The position numbers were made by a program, and so were the translations under genes. Below, piece by piece: positions 1-5,873 of a stretch of 6,642 nt of DNA. The stretch is from Ferruginibacter sp. (GTDB taxonomy: Bacteria; Bacteroidota; Bacteroidia; Chitinophagales; Chitinophagaceae): NCBI GenBank assembly GCA_018882645.1, contig VERM01000084.1, positions 1 to 6,642 of the forward strand, given 5' to 3'. Every line of letters begins with the position of its first letter. The first letter of the stretch is position 1. The notes beneath the pieces are model-generated. The model searched no databases. It was not told where the DNA came from and worked only from the letters and a program-made list of their open reading frames with translations.

Positions 1-585
1 GCCGTTGATCACTACCAGAAACAGTCCATTACCTTCAAATGCATTGTTGTAAACAATGTCGGTTCCTTTATCCAAATTGGTTAGAGCGAATCGGGCATGT
101 TGATTGATCCAAAGTGCATCGTCTTCTTCTCTAGGTGATACCACAATTTGCCACTGATTCTGTCTTTTTGCAACATCGAAGCTTCTTTGATCGTAGCGAG
201 GTTGGATATTTTTTTCTTTTGGGAAGAGCCATATCTGGAAAAGCGTTACCGGTTCGGTAGCTGATGCATTGGCTTCCGAATGCTGTATACCTGTGCCGGC
301 ACTCATGATTTGGATATCACCGGCTTTGATGATACCTTGTCCGCCGGTATTGTCTTTGTGCTGCAATGCTCCGGTAAAGGGAATGGTCACGATCTCCATA
401 TTGTCGTGCGGGTGTGGTGGGAAGGCGCCTCCTCCGGCGATGAAATCATCGTTGAGTACACGAAGCGCACCGAAATGAACTTTTTCCGGATTGTGATAAC
501 CTGAAAAACTGAAATAATAATTGGGTTTCAGCCAGCCGTAATCGGCGCTGCCGCGTTCGTTTGCTCTGTATATTTTTGTTTGCAT
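1..585 (-). CDS. Pirin/YhhW-family bicupin protein (3' end cut by window edge)
   Basis: The minus strand from the ATG at 585 to base 1 is open for 195 codons without a stop. The start reads MQTKIYRANERGSADYGWL. The N-terminal cupin has the full pirin signature: FSFSGYHNPEKVHFGALRVL, then HPHDNMEI, then QIMSAGTGIQHSE. The four metal-binding residues expected for the family are present as H58, H60, H102 and E104, at almost the same positions as in E. coli YhhW. YhhW-like proteins are iron-binding cytoplasmic bicupins, some with quercetin 2,3-dioxygenase activity; the true substrate here is unknown. Family members are about 230 residues, so roughly 35-45 C-terminal residues lie outside the window. 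No Shine-Dalgarno sequence is seen. A one-mismatch -7 element (TTAATTTG, minus strand, 620-613) lies just upstream. The gene is more GC-rich than the rest of the window, consistent with host chromosome next to an inserted element. Confidence 0.93.
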   Translation of the reverse strand, partial: MQTKIYRANERGSADYGWLKPNYYFSFSGYHNPEKVHFGALRVLNDDFIAGGGAFPPHPHDNMEIVTIPFTGALQHKDNTGGQGIIKAGDIQIMSAGTGIQHSEANASATEPVTLFQIWLFPKEKNIQPRYDQRSFDVAKRQNQWQIVVSPREEDDALWINQHARFALTNLDKGTDIVYNNAFEGNGLFLVVING

Positions 586-676
586 GTTAGCGTGTAGATT
601 TATAAAAGACAACAAATTAAAGCAGGATTTGTTGGAAATTTTCTGTTTCTTATCAGAGATGCGCGATTAATTTTTT

Positions 677-684
677 TATATTTG
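677..684 (+). promoter_or_regulatory. Putative -7 promoter element of the tRNA gene
   Basis: TATATTTG matches the Bacteroidota sigma-A -7 consensus TAnnTTTG exactly. It ends 12 bases before the first base of the tRNA, so transcription would start a few bases ahead of the mature 5' end. No clear -33 TTG is seen at the usual 17-23 base spacing, so the call rests on the -7 match and on position. Confidence 0.45.
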
Positions 685-696
685 CTGAATAATTTC

Positions 697-771
697 GGAA
701 TGTTAGCTCAGTTGGTTTAGAGCATCACGTCGACAACGTGAGGGTCATTGGTTCGAGTCCAATACGTTCCA
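697..771 (+). tRNA. tRNA-Val (anticodon GAC)
   Basis: A complete cloverleaf can be folded by eye. The acceptor stem is GGAATGT (697-703) with ACGTTCC (764-770), including one T-G pair. The D-stem is GCTC (706-709) with GAGC (720-723). The anticodon stem is TCACG (725-729) with CGTGA (737-741). The T-stem is ATTGG (747-751) with CCAAT (759-763) around TTCGAGT. The discriminator is A771, and CCA is not encoded. The anticodon at 732-734 is GAC, which reads valine GTC/GTT codons. The base before the anticodon (position 33) is C rather than the near-universal T. The gene stands alone and is followed directly by a terminator and an integrase, so it is the likely attachment site of the element. Confidence 0.92.
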
Positions 772-776
772 CAGAG

Positions 777-832
777 AGGGTTTTACAGGAATGTGAAACC
801 TTTTTTTATGCAGTAAAATCAAGGGTTTTGCA
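777..832 (+). repeat. Direct repeat AGGGTTTTRCA, two copies
   Basis: AGGGTTTTACA at 777-787 and AGGGTTTTGCA at 822-832 match at 10 of 11 positions and lie 45 bases apart between the tRNA and the integrase. The first copy is part of the terminator stem. Paired short repeats next to an attachment site could be arm-type binding sites of the integrase, but two copies of an AT-rich 11-mer can also arise by chance. Confidence 0.35.
779..807 (+). terminator. Intrinsic terminator after tRNA-Val
   Basis: GGTTTTACA (779-787), loop GGAA, TGTGAAACC (792-800) forms a nine-pair stem with one G-T pair, followed by seven T residues (801-807). It lies 8 bases after the tRNA and should end its transcript before the integrase. 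If the attachment core is in the tRNA, this terminator belongs to the element side. Confidence 0.85.
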
Positions 833-855
833 ATTTTGGTAAATAGTATTTTACT
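812..855. repeat. Inverted repeat AGTAAAAT / ATTTTACT
   Basis: AGTAAAAT at 812-819 is the exact reverse complement of ATTTTACT at 848-855, with 28 bases between them. It lies between the putative att core and the integrase gene, where integrase or accessory-factor sites would be expected. The sequence is AT-rich, so function is uncertain. Confidence 0.3.
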
Positions 856-871
856 TCAAATGTTTCAGTAT

Positions 872-913
872 TGTTACACTCAATGGGGTTCACCTTAAAA
901 ACAAAGTGTAACA
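872..913. promoter_or_regulatory. Perfect 9-bp inverted repeat reaching the integrase start codon
   Basis: TGTTACACT (872-880) and AGTGTAACA (905-913) are exact reverse complements separated by 24 bases. The right arm ends on the A of the chosen ATG at 913. This could be an operator for self-regulation of the integrase, an accessory recombination site, or an mRNA hairpin that hides the start codon. No promoter was recognised nearby. Confidence 0.45.
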
Positions 914-2106
914 TGAACATCACATTTCAGTTTGAACTCAACACCAGTAATGCTTCTATGGAAGGCAGGGTACTTATAAGATGCACCCAAAACAGGAAAC
1001 ACAAAAGAATTAGTACAGGGGTAGCTGTTTCTTCAAAATATTGGGATAAAACTCATCACAGGGTAAAAGGCTCTCATCCTTTATCAAAGGAACTCAATAA
1101 TCTCATTCATGAAAAATTAAGAAAAGTAACTGATGCCTATTCAGGGTTATTGTCAGAAAATGAAGAAGTAGCCCTTGATGATCTTATCTTAAAGATTACT
1201 GCAGTTCCTATGACTAACTTTTTTGATTTTGTATATAGCACCAAACTGGCTGAAATCAAAAGCGGGGAAAAACTGGGAACCTACAGGAAATATGAATCTG
1301 TGGTTAACAAGTTTAAAGCATTTACAGGAAGTAGACTCCGAATCAATCAAGTTAATTATTCCCTCTTGCAGAAATACATGTTACACTTAAAGCATCATTA
1401 TAATAATTCTCAGGATACTATCTCCTCCAATTTGAGCGTTTTGCGTGTTTTTATCAATGAAGCAATCAAACATGATTTGTACAGAGGCCGAAATCCATAT
1501 GAACAGCTTAAATTAAAATATACTGACAACAGTAAGGAAAAGCTTACAGCAGAAGAACTGAGAAGGGTATTCCGAAGCCAACTTCCACCCTCACATTCTT
1601 TCCAAATAGCCAGAGATTTCTTCTTAGCCTGTTTCCTGGCAGAAGGAACGAGAGGTGGGGACATGATAGGTATGAAAAAGGAGTATATCATAAATGGCTG
1701 CCTTGTGTTTAATCAACAAAAGACGGGCAGTAAAATGGTTATTCCTATTACTGATGAATTGATGACCATCTTTGAAAAGTACATGAGTGATGAACCGTAC
1801 ATTTTCCCATTACTGAATAAAGAAATGGTGGTAAATGAGATTATCATTGGGAACAAACTGGCTTATATTAATAAGTATTTGAAGGAAGTAGCTAAATATT
1901 GTGGGATCCTTAAAAAACTATCTACGCATGTGGCCAGGCATACATATACAGACCTTGCTTTAAAAGTAACAAACGGTAATATTTATGAGGTACAAAAGAG
2001 CCTTGGGCATAGTTCTGTAAAAACGACTGAGCTATACAGTAAGAATAGGGTGAATTATGATAAAGTTTCATTGCTGCCTAAAATTCTTATGGAATTAAAA
2101 AAATGA
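913..2106 (+). CDS. Site-specific tyrosine recombinase (phage-type integrase, Bacteroidota type)
   Basis: Catalyses integration and excision by strand exchange through a 3'-phosphotyrosine intermediate. The protein is 397 residues from the ATG at 913, a normal length. Residues 1-85 match the N-terminal arm-DNA-binding domain of Bacteroidota integrases (beta strands, then SSKYWDKTHHRVKGSHPLS). Residues about 98-195 are the SAM-like core-binding domain. Residues about 205-395 are the catalytic domain with all six expected residues: R247 (GTRGGDM), K270 (QKTGSK), H339 and R342 (THVARHTYTDLAL), H366 (SLGHSS) and nucleophile Y375 (TTELYSK). It therefore looks active. A TTG at 871 and an ATG at 883 would add a short N-terminal extension (MLHSMGFTLKTKCN) that does not look like the family. 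The ATG at 913 gives MNITFQFELN, a typical family start. Its position right after tRNA-Val makes it the element's own integrase. Confidence 0.95.
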   Translation: MNITFQFELNTSNASMEGRVLIRCTQNRKHKRISTGVAVSSKYWDKTHHRVKGSHPLSKELNNLIHEKLRKVTDAYSGLLSENEEVALDDLILKITAVPMTNFFDFVYSTKLAEIKSGEKLGTYRKYESVVNKFKAFTGSRLRINQVNYSLLQKYMLHLKHHYNNSQDTISSNLSVLRVFINEAIKHDLYRGRNPYEQLKLKYTDNSKEKLTAEELRRVFRSQLPPSHSFQIARDFFLACFLAEGTRGGDMIGMKKEYIINGCLVFNQQKTGSKMVIPITDELMTIFEKYMSDEPYIFPLLNKEMVVNEIIIGNKLAYINKYLKEVAKYCGILKKLSTHVARHTYTDLALKVTNGNIYEVQKSLGHSSVKTTELYSKNRVNYDKVSLLPKILMELKK

Positions 2107-2558
2107 AAATTTTATCATTTGATTATACAGCGTAACCCGATTGTTCGAATATGTCTGAATTTATTTTGTTTTTATAAATATTCCTTAATCTAATAGGGCT
2201 ACACTCTCTATCCTGATGTTTTTGGGAAGAAGTAATATTTTGTGTGCTTTTGGGTACTGTTGGTATTAAGGGATTTATATGGGCGAGGTTAATGAGACTC
2301 AGGTTTTAAAAACTGGACAATAGAATCACCTTATAATAATAAGTATATTCTACTAATTATTATTACATCTTTTTCCGTTTCAAATTATATCCTTAATTAC
2401 AGAATATAAAAATCCCCTTGCGGAATTTGATATTCCTTTGGAGACCAGCAAAATATTTTAAAACTTAAAACAAATTGCTTATCAAAACTATACTTATACA
2501 GTGCTGTACGTCATTTCACCATTTTTTAGAATGGATTATTTACACCCACACTGGAAGC

Positions 2559-2690
2559 CTAATAATTCCCTGTTAATTCAGGACACTCATTACTCTGTGT
2601 ATTGCTCCAGCCCACTGCTTTCGTGATAGTTCCATTTTTCAATCTATCGGAGAACCTGACCACTATATTCTCTGTTATTTCAAGAGGTGG
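2559..2690 (-). pseudogene. Possible short coding remnant (43 codons, no start)
   Basis: Between stops, the minus strand reads 43 codons with a protein-like composition, including VVRFSDRLKNGTITKAVGW followed by SNTQSNECPELTGNY. There is no start codon in a good place, stops lie on both sides, and I do not recognise a family. The local base composition is less AT-rich than the flanks. It could be a relic of a lost gene or a chance open stretch. Confidence 0.15.
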
Positions 2691-2773
2691 CTACTACCCA
2701 ACTTCTAAGCTGCTACTAAACCTTTTTTTCGAAGCGCTTTCTTACAGCTGAACATTACAATACAAGTAATGGA

Positions 2774-2802
2774 TTGAAATATAAAGTTAAAAAATACATT
2801 TG
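2774..2802 (+). promoter_or_regulatory. Putative Bacteroidota-type promoter
   Basis: TTG at 2774-2776, an 18-base spacer and TACATTTG at 2795-2802 fit the consensus TTG-N17-23-TAnnTTTG. The predicted start is near 2807-2809. No reading frame follows for about 400 bases, so the transcript would be either a long leader of the gene at 3211 or a non-coding RNA ending at the hairpin at 3133-3182. Confidence 0.45.
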
Positions 2803-2807
2803 ATAAA

Positions 2808-3182
2808 ACCATTGATTTTACTGACTTTTTCATAAAATGGAATAACTTTTTTGATTATTTCTTCTAAACTTTATTCTCACGATCAAATAAGCTTTTTTGC
2901 CTTACTTATCCCAATATCTCATCTCTTTAAAAATGACATTTATGAATAAGTTCACAGGGTAACAATCCGTTAAAGTTTTATTGCATTCAAATTACAAATT
3001 CATAAATCGGAATACATACTATACAGATATAGCTATTATATCTTCTTGTCTTATTAAGGAATAATCTTTTTCATTATCCACTATATGCATGAAACTAAAG
3101 GTTACTCCCTCTAATCAACCCCACCTACAAATAGCACAACCAAAGCATCCCCCAGGTACCAGGATGTAAGGAAGTGCTTTTT
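2808..3182 (+). ncRNA. Candidate non-coding RNA or long 5' leader
   Basis: This interval is bounded by a consensus promoter upstream (2774-2802) and an intrinsic terminator-like hairpin downstream (3133-3182), and it carries no plausible reading frame. A transcript of roughly 375 bases is predicted. I do not recognise a known RNA family, and the sequence is AT-rich with few strong helices apart from the last one. The end points are predictions only. Confidence 0.25.
3133..3182 (+). terminator. Hairpin plus T-tract upstream of the 3211 gene (terminator or attenuator)
   Basis: The outer stem is AGCAC (3133-3137) with GTGCT (3174-3178). The inner stem is GCATCC (3145-3150) with GGATGT (3162-3167), including one G-T pair. 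The apical loop contains the palindrome GGTACC. T residues follow at 3178-3182, then ATTTA at 3184-3188. The structure has internal loops and a short T-tract, so it may be a weak or conditional terminator. It lies 28 bases upstream of the ATG at 3211. Confidence 0.5.
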
Positions 3183-3210
3183 CATTTAATCACTTTTAAA
3201 ATTTAAGACA

Positions 3211-3600
3211 ATGGTTACAATTAGCAATTTCATGGAACGTCAGAGAAAGGATGGTTCCAGTTTTATCGTTTTGAAAATCACAGGCGGATTAGAGCTTGTC
3301 CAGTCTTCATCAACAGGGAACTTTTATGCCACCGTTCGCAAGTGTACTATCCCCAGTACATTCTCTGCAGAGGTTGCAAAAACACTTGTGGGAACACAAA
3401 TATCAGGCAACATTGTCAGAGTGAATGTTCCTTCGTATGAGTATGTCAACAAACGTACTGGTGAAATTATGCAACTTCAGCACGGCTATAGCTATCAGCC
3501 AGAAGGATCTATGGCTCTAATTGGTCAGGCAAGAGTTACAGATCTTGAGATAGAGGATGGAAAGAGCATATCAAATCCTTACACTTTACAAGGTGTGTAA
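3211..3600 (+). CDS. Small beta-rich protein of unknown function, possibly OB-fold/SSB-like
   Basis: The protein has 129 residues. I do not recognise a named family. The sequence alternates short hydrophobic strands with glycine and polar turns (VTISNFMER, SSFIVLKITGGLELVQ, GNFYATVRKCTIP, QISGNIVRVNVPSYEYVN, SMALIGQARVTDLEI) and has no signal peptide or membrane segment, so a small soluble beta-barrel is likely. An OB-fold, single-strand-DNA-binding role is a guess supported mainly by context: the next gene encodes a RecA/Sak4-like ATPase, and such ATPases work with SSB-type proteins in phages. The ATG at 3211 is preceded by the A-rich stretch usual in this window; an internal ATG at codon 8 is possible. 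A hairpin with T-tract precedes it and a stronger terminator follows it, so it may be expressed separately from, or more highly than, the ATPase. Confidence 0.8.
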   Translation: MVTISNFMERQRKDGSSFIVLKITGGLELVQSSSTGNFYATVRKCTIPSTFSAEVAKTLVGTQISGNIVRVNVPSYEYVNKRTGEIMQLQHGYSYQPEGSMALIGQARVTDLEIEDGKSISNPYTLQGV

Positions 3601-3621
3601 CTCTCTGGGTTAGTTGTAACA

Positions 3622-3658
3622 GGGGCTTGGTAACTATTGTTATCAGCCCCTTTTTTTT
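3622..3658 (+). terminator. Strong intrinsic terminator or attenuator between the 3211 and ATPase genes
   Basis: GGGGCT, a bulged T, then GGTAAC pairs with GTTATC-AGCCCC around a TATT loop (3622-3650). This makes twelve pairs with one bulge and one G-T pair, followed by eight T residues (3651-3658). It begins 21 bases after the stop at 3600 and ends 19 bases before the ATPase ATG. There is no room for a full promoter between hairpin and ATG, so the ATPase is probably expressed by read-through, which would make this an attenuator. Confidence 0.85.
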
Positions 3659-3677
3659 ATTTATAAACATATATACA

Positions 3678-4571
3678 ATGCAAATACAAAAAGCAAAACG
3701 CAACGCGGCTAAAATAAAACTCTCTTTAGCAGGAGCAAGCGGGTCTGGTAAATCATTTTCCTCATTGATGCTTGCATACGGTCTTTGTAATGATTTCAAT
3801 AAAGTGTGTGTGCTTGATACGGAAAATCATTCAGCATCCCTGTATAGTCATTTGGGAGATTTTAATGTAATTAATCTTTCAGCACCGTTTCATCCTGACA
3901 AATACATTGAAGCAATTAAACTCTGTGAGCAGTCGGGTATGGAGGTTATCATTATTGATAATGCTACACATGCCTGGAGTGGAAAGGGAGGATGTTTGGA
4001 ATTGCATGAAAAAGAAACATCAAAGATGAAAATCCCCAATTCTTTCACCGCATGGGCAAATATCACTCCTTTATATCAAAGCTACATTGATGCTATCATC
4101 AATAGCTCCTGTCATGTCATTTGTACACTTAGGAGTAAGACGGAATATGTTATGTCTGAAAGAAGCGGCAAACAAGTGCCACAAAAAACAGGAACATCTC
4201 CAATGATAAGGGATGGGTTTGATTTTGAGATGAGTGTTGCATTTGATTTGGATCAACAGCATAAGGCATTTTGTACAAAGGACAGAACGGGGCTGTTTCA
4301 GGATAGAGAACCTTTTGTTATAACTCCTGATACAGGAAGAAAGCTTTTGCAATGGTGTAATGAGGGATTTTCCGTTTCTGTTGATGAGCTGAGCAAAAGA
4401 ATCGGTGAAACCTTGTCTATAAAGGAATTGCTTGATTTATTTCAGCAGTTTCCTCAATACAGAGAAGCATTAAAGCCTGAATTTGAAAAGCAGAAAAGAA
4501 GAATCCTCATAAATGAAAATGTAACCACCCAATTAGCTCACCAAAAAATCAACTCAAATGGAACACATTGA
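3678..4571 (+). CDS. RecA/Sak4-like P-loop ATPase (phage nucleotide-binding type, AAA_24-like)
   Basis: The protein has 297 residues. Walker A is GASGSGKS (19-26), followed by the DTENHSAS segment (47-54) and Walker B VIIID (90-94). The segment THAWSGKGG (98-105) and the stretch CHVICTLRSKTEYV (145-158) are typical of phage and plasmid ATPases of the AAA_24 (PF13479) kind. The motif KDRTGLF (201-207) is also family-typical. Sak4, a phage single-strand annealing or recombination protein, belongs to this RecA-core group, so a role in DNA recombination or replication is likely but not proven. Residues about 240-297 form a charged helical C-terminal extension. The start at 3678 (MQIQKAKRNAAKIKLSLAGA) is chosen because the earlier in-frame ATG at 3627 lies inside the terminator hairpin and would add a non-family hydrophobic leader. 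The stop overlaps the next gene by 14 bases, suggesting translational coupling. Confidence 0.9.
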   Translation: MQIQKAKRNAAKIKLSLAGASGSGKSFSSLMLAYGLCNDFNKVCVLDTENHSASLYSHLGDFNVINLSAPFHPDKYIEAIKLCEQSGMEVIIIDNATHAWSGKGGCLELHEKETSKMKIPNSFTAWANITPLYQSYIDAIINSSCHVICTLRSKTEYVMSERSGKQVPQKTGTSPMIRDGFDFEMSVAFDLDQQHKAFCTKDRTGLFQDREPFVITPDTGRKLLQWCNEGFSVSVDELSKRIGETLSIKELLDLFQQFPQYREALKPEFEKQKRRILINENVTTQLAHQKINSNGTH

Positions 4572-5556
4572 AATAATTACCCCCGAAATTATTCATCCTG
4601 TTGTAGCTTATCAGGATGAAAAGGAAACAAAGGCAAATAAAAGAAGCTCTTTTATAGAAGCCAACACTATTGCCTGCTCTTTGGAGGAAATGAAATCCAA
4701 ACATATCATCCCTGTATTTGTAAAGGACAATGAAACTCTCATAAGCCATGATGAATTTATTGATGCTGCCTCTACCATAACAGCAGATATATTTCATGGG
4801 GAGCACATTTTAAAGCCCAATATCAGGGTTAGTCATCCAATTAAGGGAAGAATACCAGAGGCAAAAGATAAGCCTGCAAATCAGCTCTATGAATGGGAGA
4901 AAACACTTTATTATGAGAGAATGATGTTTGTAATAGAAGTGCCCAGTCTGCAAGCTGAAATTGGAGGAAATACACTCTCCCTTACTGTTGGTGGGGTTAA
5001 AGCTTACAATCATGATAATCTTTACAGCAGAAATCAAAGTGAACAGCATTTTAAAATCTTCATTGGATTTCAGAATAAGGTATGTACAAATCTTTGTGTG
5101 TGGACTGATGGGTTAATGTCTGATGTAAAAGTGAATAGTTTAGCCCAGTTAAAAGTGGCAATAAGAACACTGGTGGAAAATTACAATCATGGATTTCATC
5201 TCCAAAGGCTAGAAGATTTTACCAATCATGCTTTAACTGAAAACCAGTTTGCTCATTTAATAGGGAGATGTAGGATGTACACCCATCTTCCTGGTGATGT
5301 AAAGAAAGACATACCACCTATTTTGTTTGGAGATACACAAATGTCAGCAGTGGTGAAGGATTATTACAGAGATGAAAGCTTCTGCAGAGATAATAACGGC
5401 AACATCAATCTATGGAAGCTATACAACCTCTTCACAGGAGCTAATAAGAGCACCTATATTGACAGTTTTCTGGAAAGAAGTGTAAATGCTTTTAACCTGG
5501 TAGAACAAGTGAGGGATGGATTGGATAGAGATAATAAATGCTGGTATTTGAGTTAA
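4558..5556 (+). CDS. DUF3871 family protein
   Basis: The protein has 332 residues and I recognise it as the Bacteroidota DUF3871 type. Typical landmarks in order are LISHDEFIDA (61-70), RVSHPIKGRIPEA (90-102), KTLYYERMMFVIEVPS (115-130), GGVKAYNHDNLYSR (145-158), KIFIGFQNKVCTNLCVWTDG (166-185) and LWKLYNLFTGANKSTYIDSF (285-304), followed by LERSVNAF. The first 60 residues are variable and charged. No function is established. The C-terminal pattern (W-x-LYN...T near a helical end) recalls the DUF932 phage/plasmid family, which is my own comparison. No signal peptide or membrane helix is present. The ATG lies inside the end of the ATPase gene, so the two are likely made together and may act together in DNA maintenance of the element. 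The gene ends 9 bases from the stop of the convergent membrane-protein gene. Confidence 0.87.
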   Translation: MEHIEIITPEIIHPVVAYQDEKETKANKRSSFIEANTIACSLEEMKSKHIIPVFVKDNETLISHDEFIDAASTITADIFHGEHILKPNIRVSHPIKGRIPEAKDKPANQLYEWEKTLYYERMMFVIEVPSLQAEIGGNTLSLTVGGVKAYNHDNLYSRNQSEQHFKIFIGFQNKVCTNLCVWTDGLMSDVKVNSLAQLKVAIRTLVENYNHGFHLQRLEDFTNHALTENQFAHLIGRCRMYTHLPGDVKKDIPPILFGDTQMSAVVKDYYRDESFCRDNNGNINLWKLYNLFTGANKSTYIDSFLERSVNAFNLVEQVRDGLDRDNKCWYLS

Positions 5557-5578
5557 AATTTTAAATTACTTTTTTTTC
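5553..5578. terminator. Possible weak bidirectional terminator between convergent genes
   Basis: The palindrome TTAAAATTTTAA (5553-5564) overlaps the stop of the DUF3871 gene and is followed by ATTAC and eight T residues on the plus strand. The stem has only A-T pairs, so it would be weak. It is the only candidate for ending the two converging transcripts. Confidence 0.25.
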
Positions 5579-5838
5579 AACTCATCTTCAATTGCGTTTT
5601 GCAAATTACCCTCAAATATGTAATTAAATGAAAAAAGCAATACAATAGGACCTAATACATATGCTAGAAATTCAGAAAAGTCATATGCTTGCTTGATAGT
5701 TCCACTCCAACTATCACCTTCAAAAGGCCAAAAATTTTGATGACTATCGCCACTCCAGCCCATTGCTAAAAATATTAAATGTAAAAAACACCAAAAAATG
5801 TAGTATCCAAATATTTTTTTTATTGTGCCATTTTTCAT
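5566..5838 (-). CDS. Small two-helix membrane protein, unknown function
   Basis: The protein has 90 residues and starts MKNGTIKKIF at the ATG at 5838. Two hydrophobic segments are visible, about residues 9-27 (IFGYYIFWCFLHLIFLAMG) and 57-75 (FLAYVLGPIVLLFSFNYIF). They are separated by a polar, aromatic loop with the motif NFWPFEGDSW (35-44). The tail ELKKK is positively charged. An inner-membrane protein with both ends in the cytoplasm fits the lysines at each end. I do not recognise a named family. It is the only element gene in the window on the minus strand and stands between DUF3871 and the 80-residue gene, like an inserted cargo gene. The 35-base divergent gap to the next gene holds no clear -7 box for either direction. 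Confidence 0.7.
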   Translation of the reverse strand: MKNGTIKKIFGYYIFWCFLHLIFLAMGWSGDSHQNFWPFEGDSWSGTIKQAYDFSEFLAYVLGPIVLLFSFNYIFEGNLQNAIEDELKKK

Positions 5839-5873
5839 GGAATGAATATTTTATAAATAAAAATACAAAAAAA

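Larger units (their letters stand above)
2107..3210. other. 1.1 kb AT-rich region without a convincing gene
   Basis: All six frames are broken by frequent stops, and no known RNA gene was recognised. The flanks are very AT-rich, while about 2545-2760 is more mixed in composition. Visible pieces include small hairpins (for example CCTG-ttaatt-CAGG at 2570-2582 and AAGCGCTT near 2732), a minus-strand TAGTTTTG at 2490-2483 without a matching -33 box, a good plus-strand promoter at 2774-2802, and a terminator-like hairpin at 3133-3182. Possible roles are a leader for the gene at 3211, a non-coding RNA, a transfer or replication origin, or decayed genes. Nothing in the sequence settles this. Confidence 0.6.

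Noticed and set aside
269..504. Two plus-strand open frames of 69 and 74 codons
   Set aside because: They lie antisense to the clear pirin gene, and their translations (cysteine- and proline-rich or patternless) look like shadows.
725..741. Reading the anticodon as CGA (serine)
   Set aside because: This would place T at position 33, but the anticodon stem then fails to pair and there is no long variable arm.
871..912. Upstream TTG or ATG start for the integrase
   Set aside because: The extension MLHSMGFTLKTKCN does not resemble the family N-terminus; the ATG at 913 gives the expected start.
1410..1691. Minus-strand open frame within the integrase
   Set aside because: It is entirely antisense to a well-supported gene with all catalytic motifs.
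3627..3677. ATPase start at 3627
   Set aside because: This ATG lies inside the terminator stem and T-tract; its hydrophobic leader is just translation of the T-tract and does not match the family.
3536..3799. Minus-strand open frame of 87 codons
   Set aside because: It spans the terminator and overlaps two supported genes on the other strand, with no independent signal.
4071..5049. Minus-strand open frames at 4071-4352, 4549-4806 and 4810-5049
   Set aside because: All are antisense to the ATPase or DUF3871 genes and have no recognisable protein features.
5763..5873. Longer start for the 80-residue gene
   Set aside because: The extra 37 codons run through the opposite membrane gene and read as low-complexity sequence.
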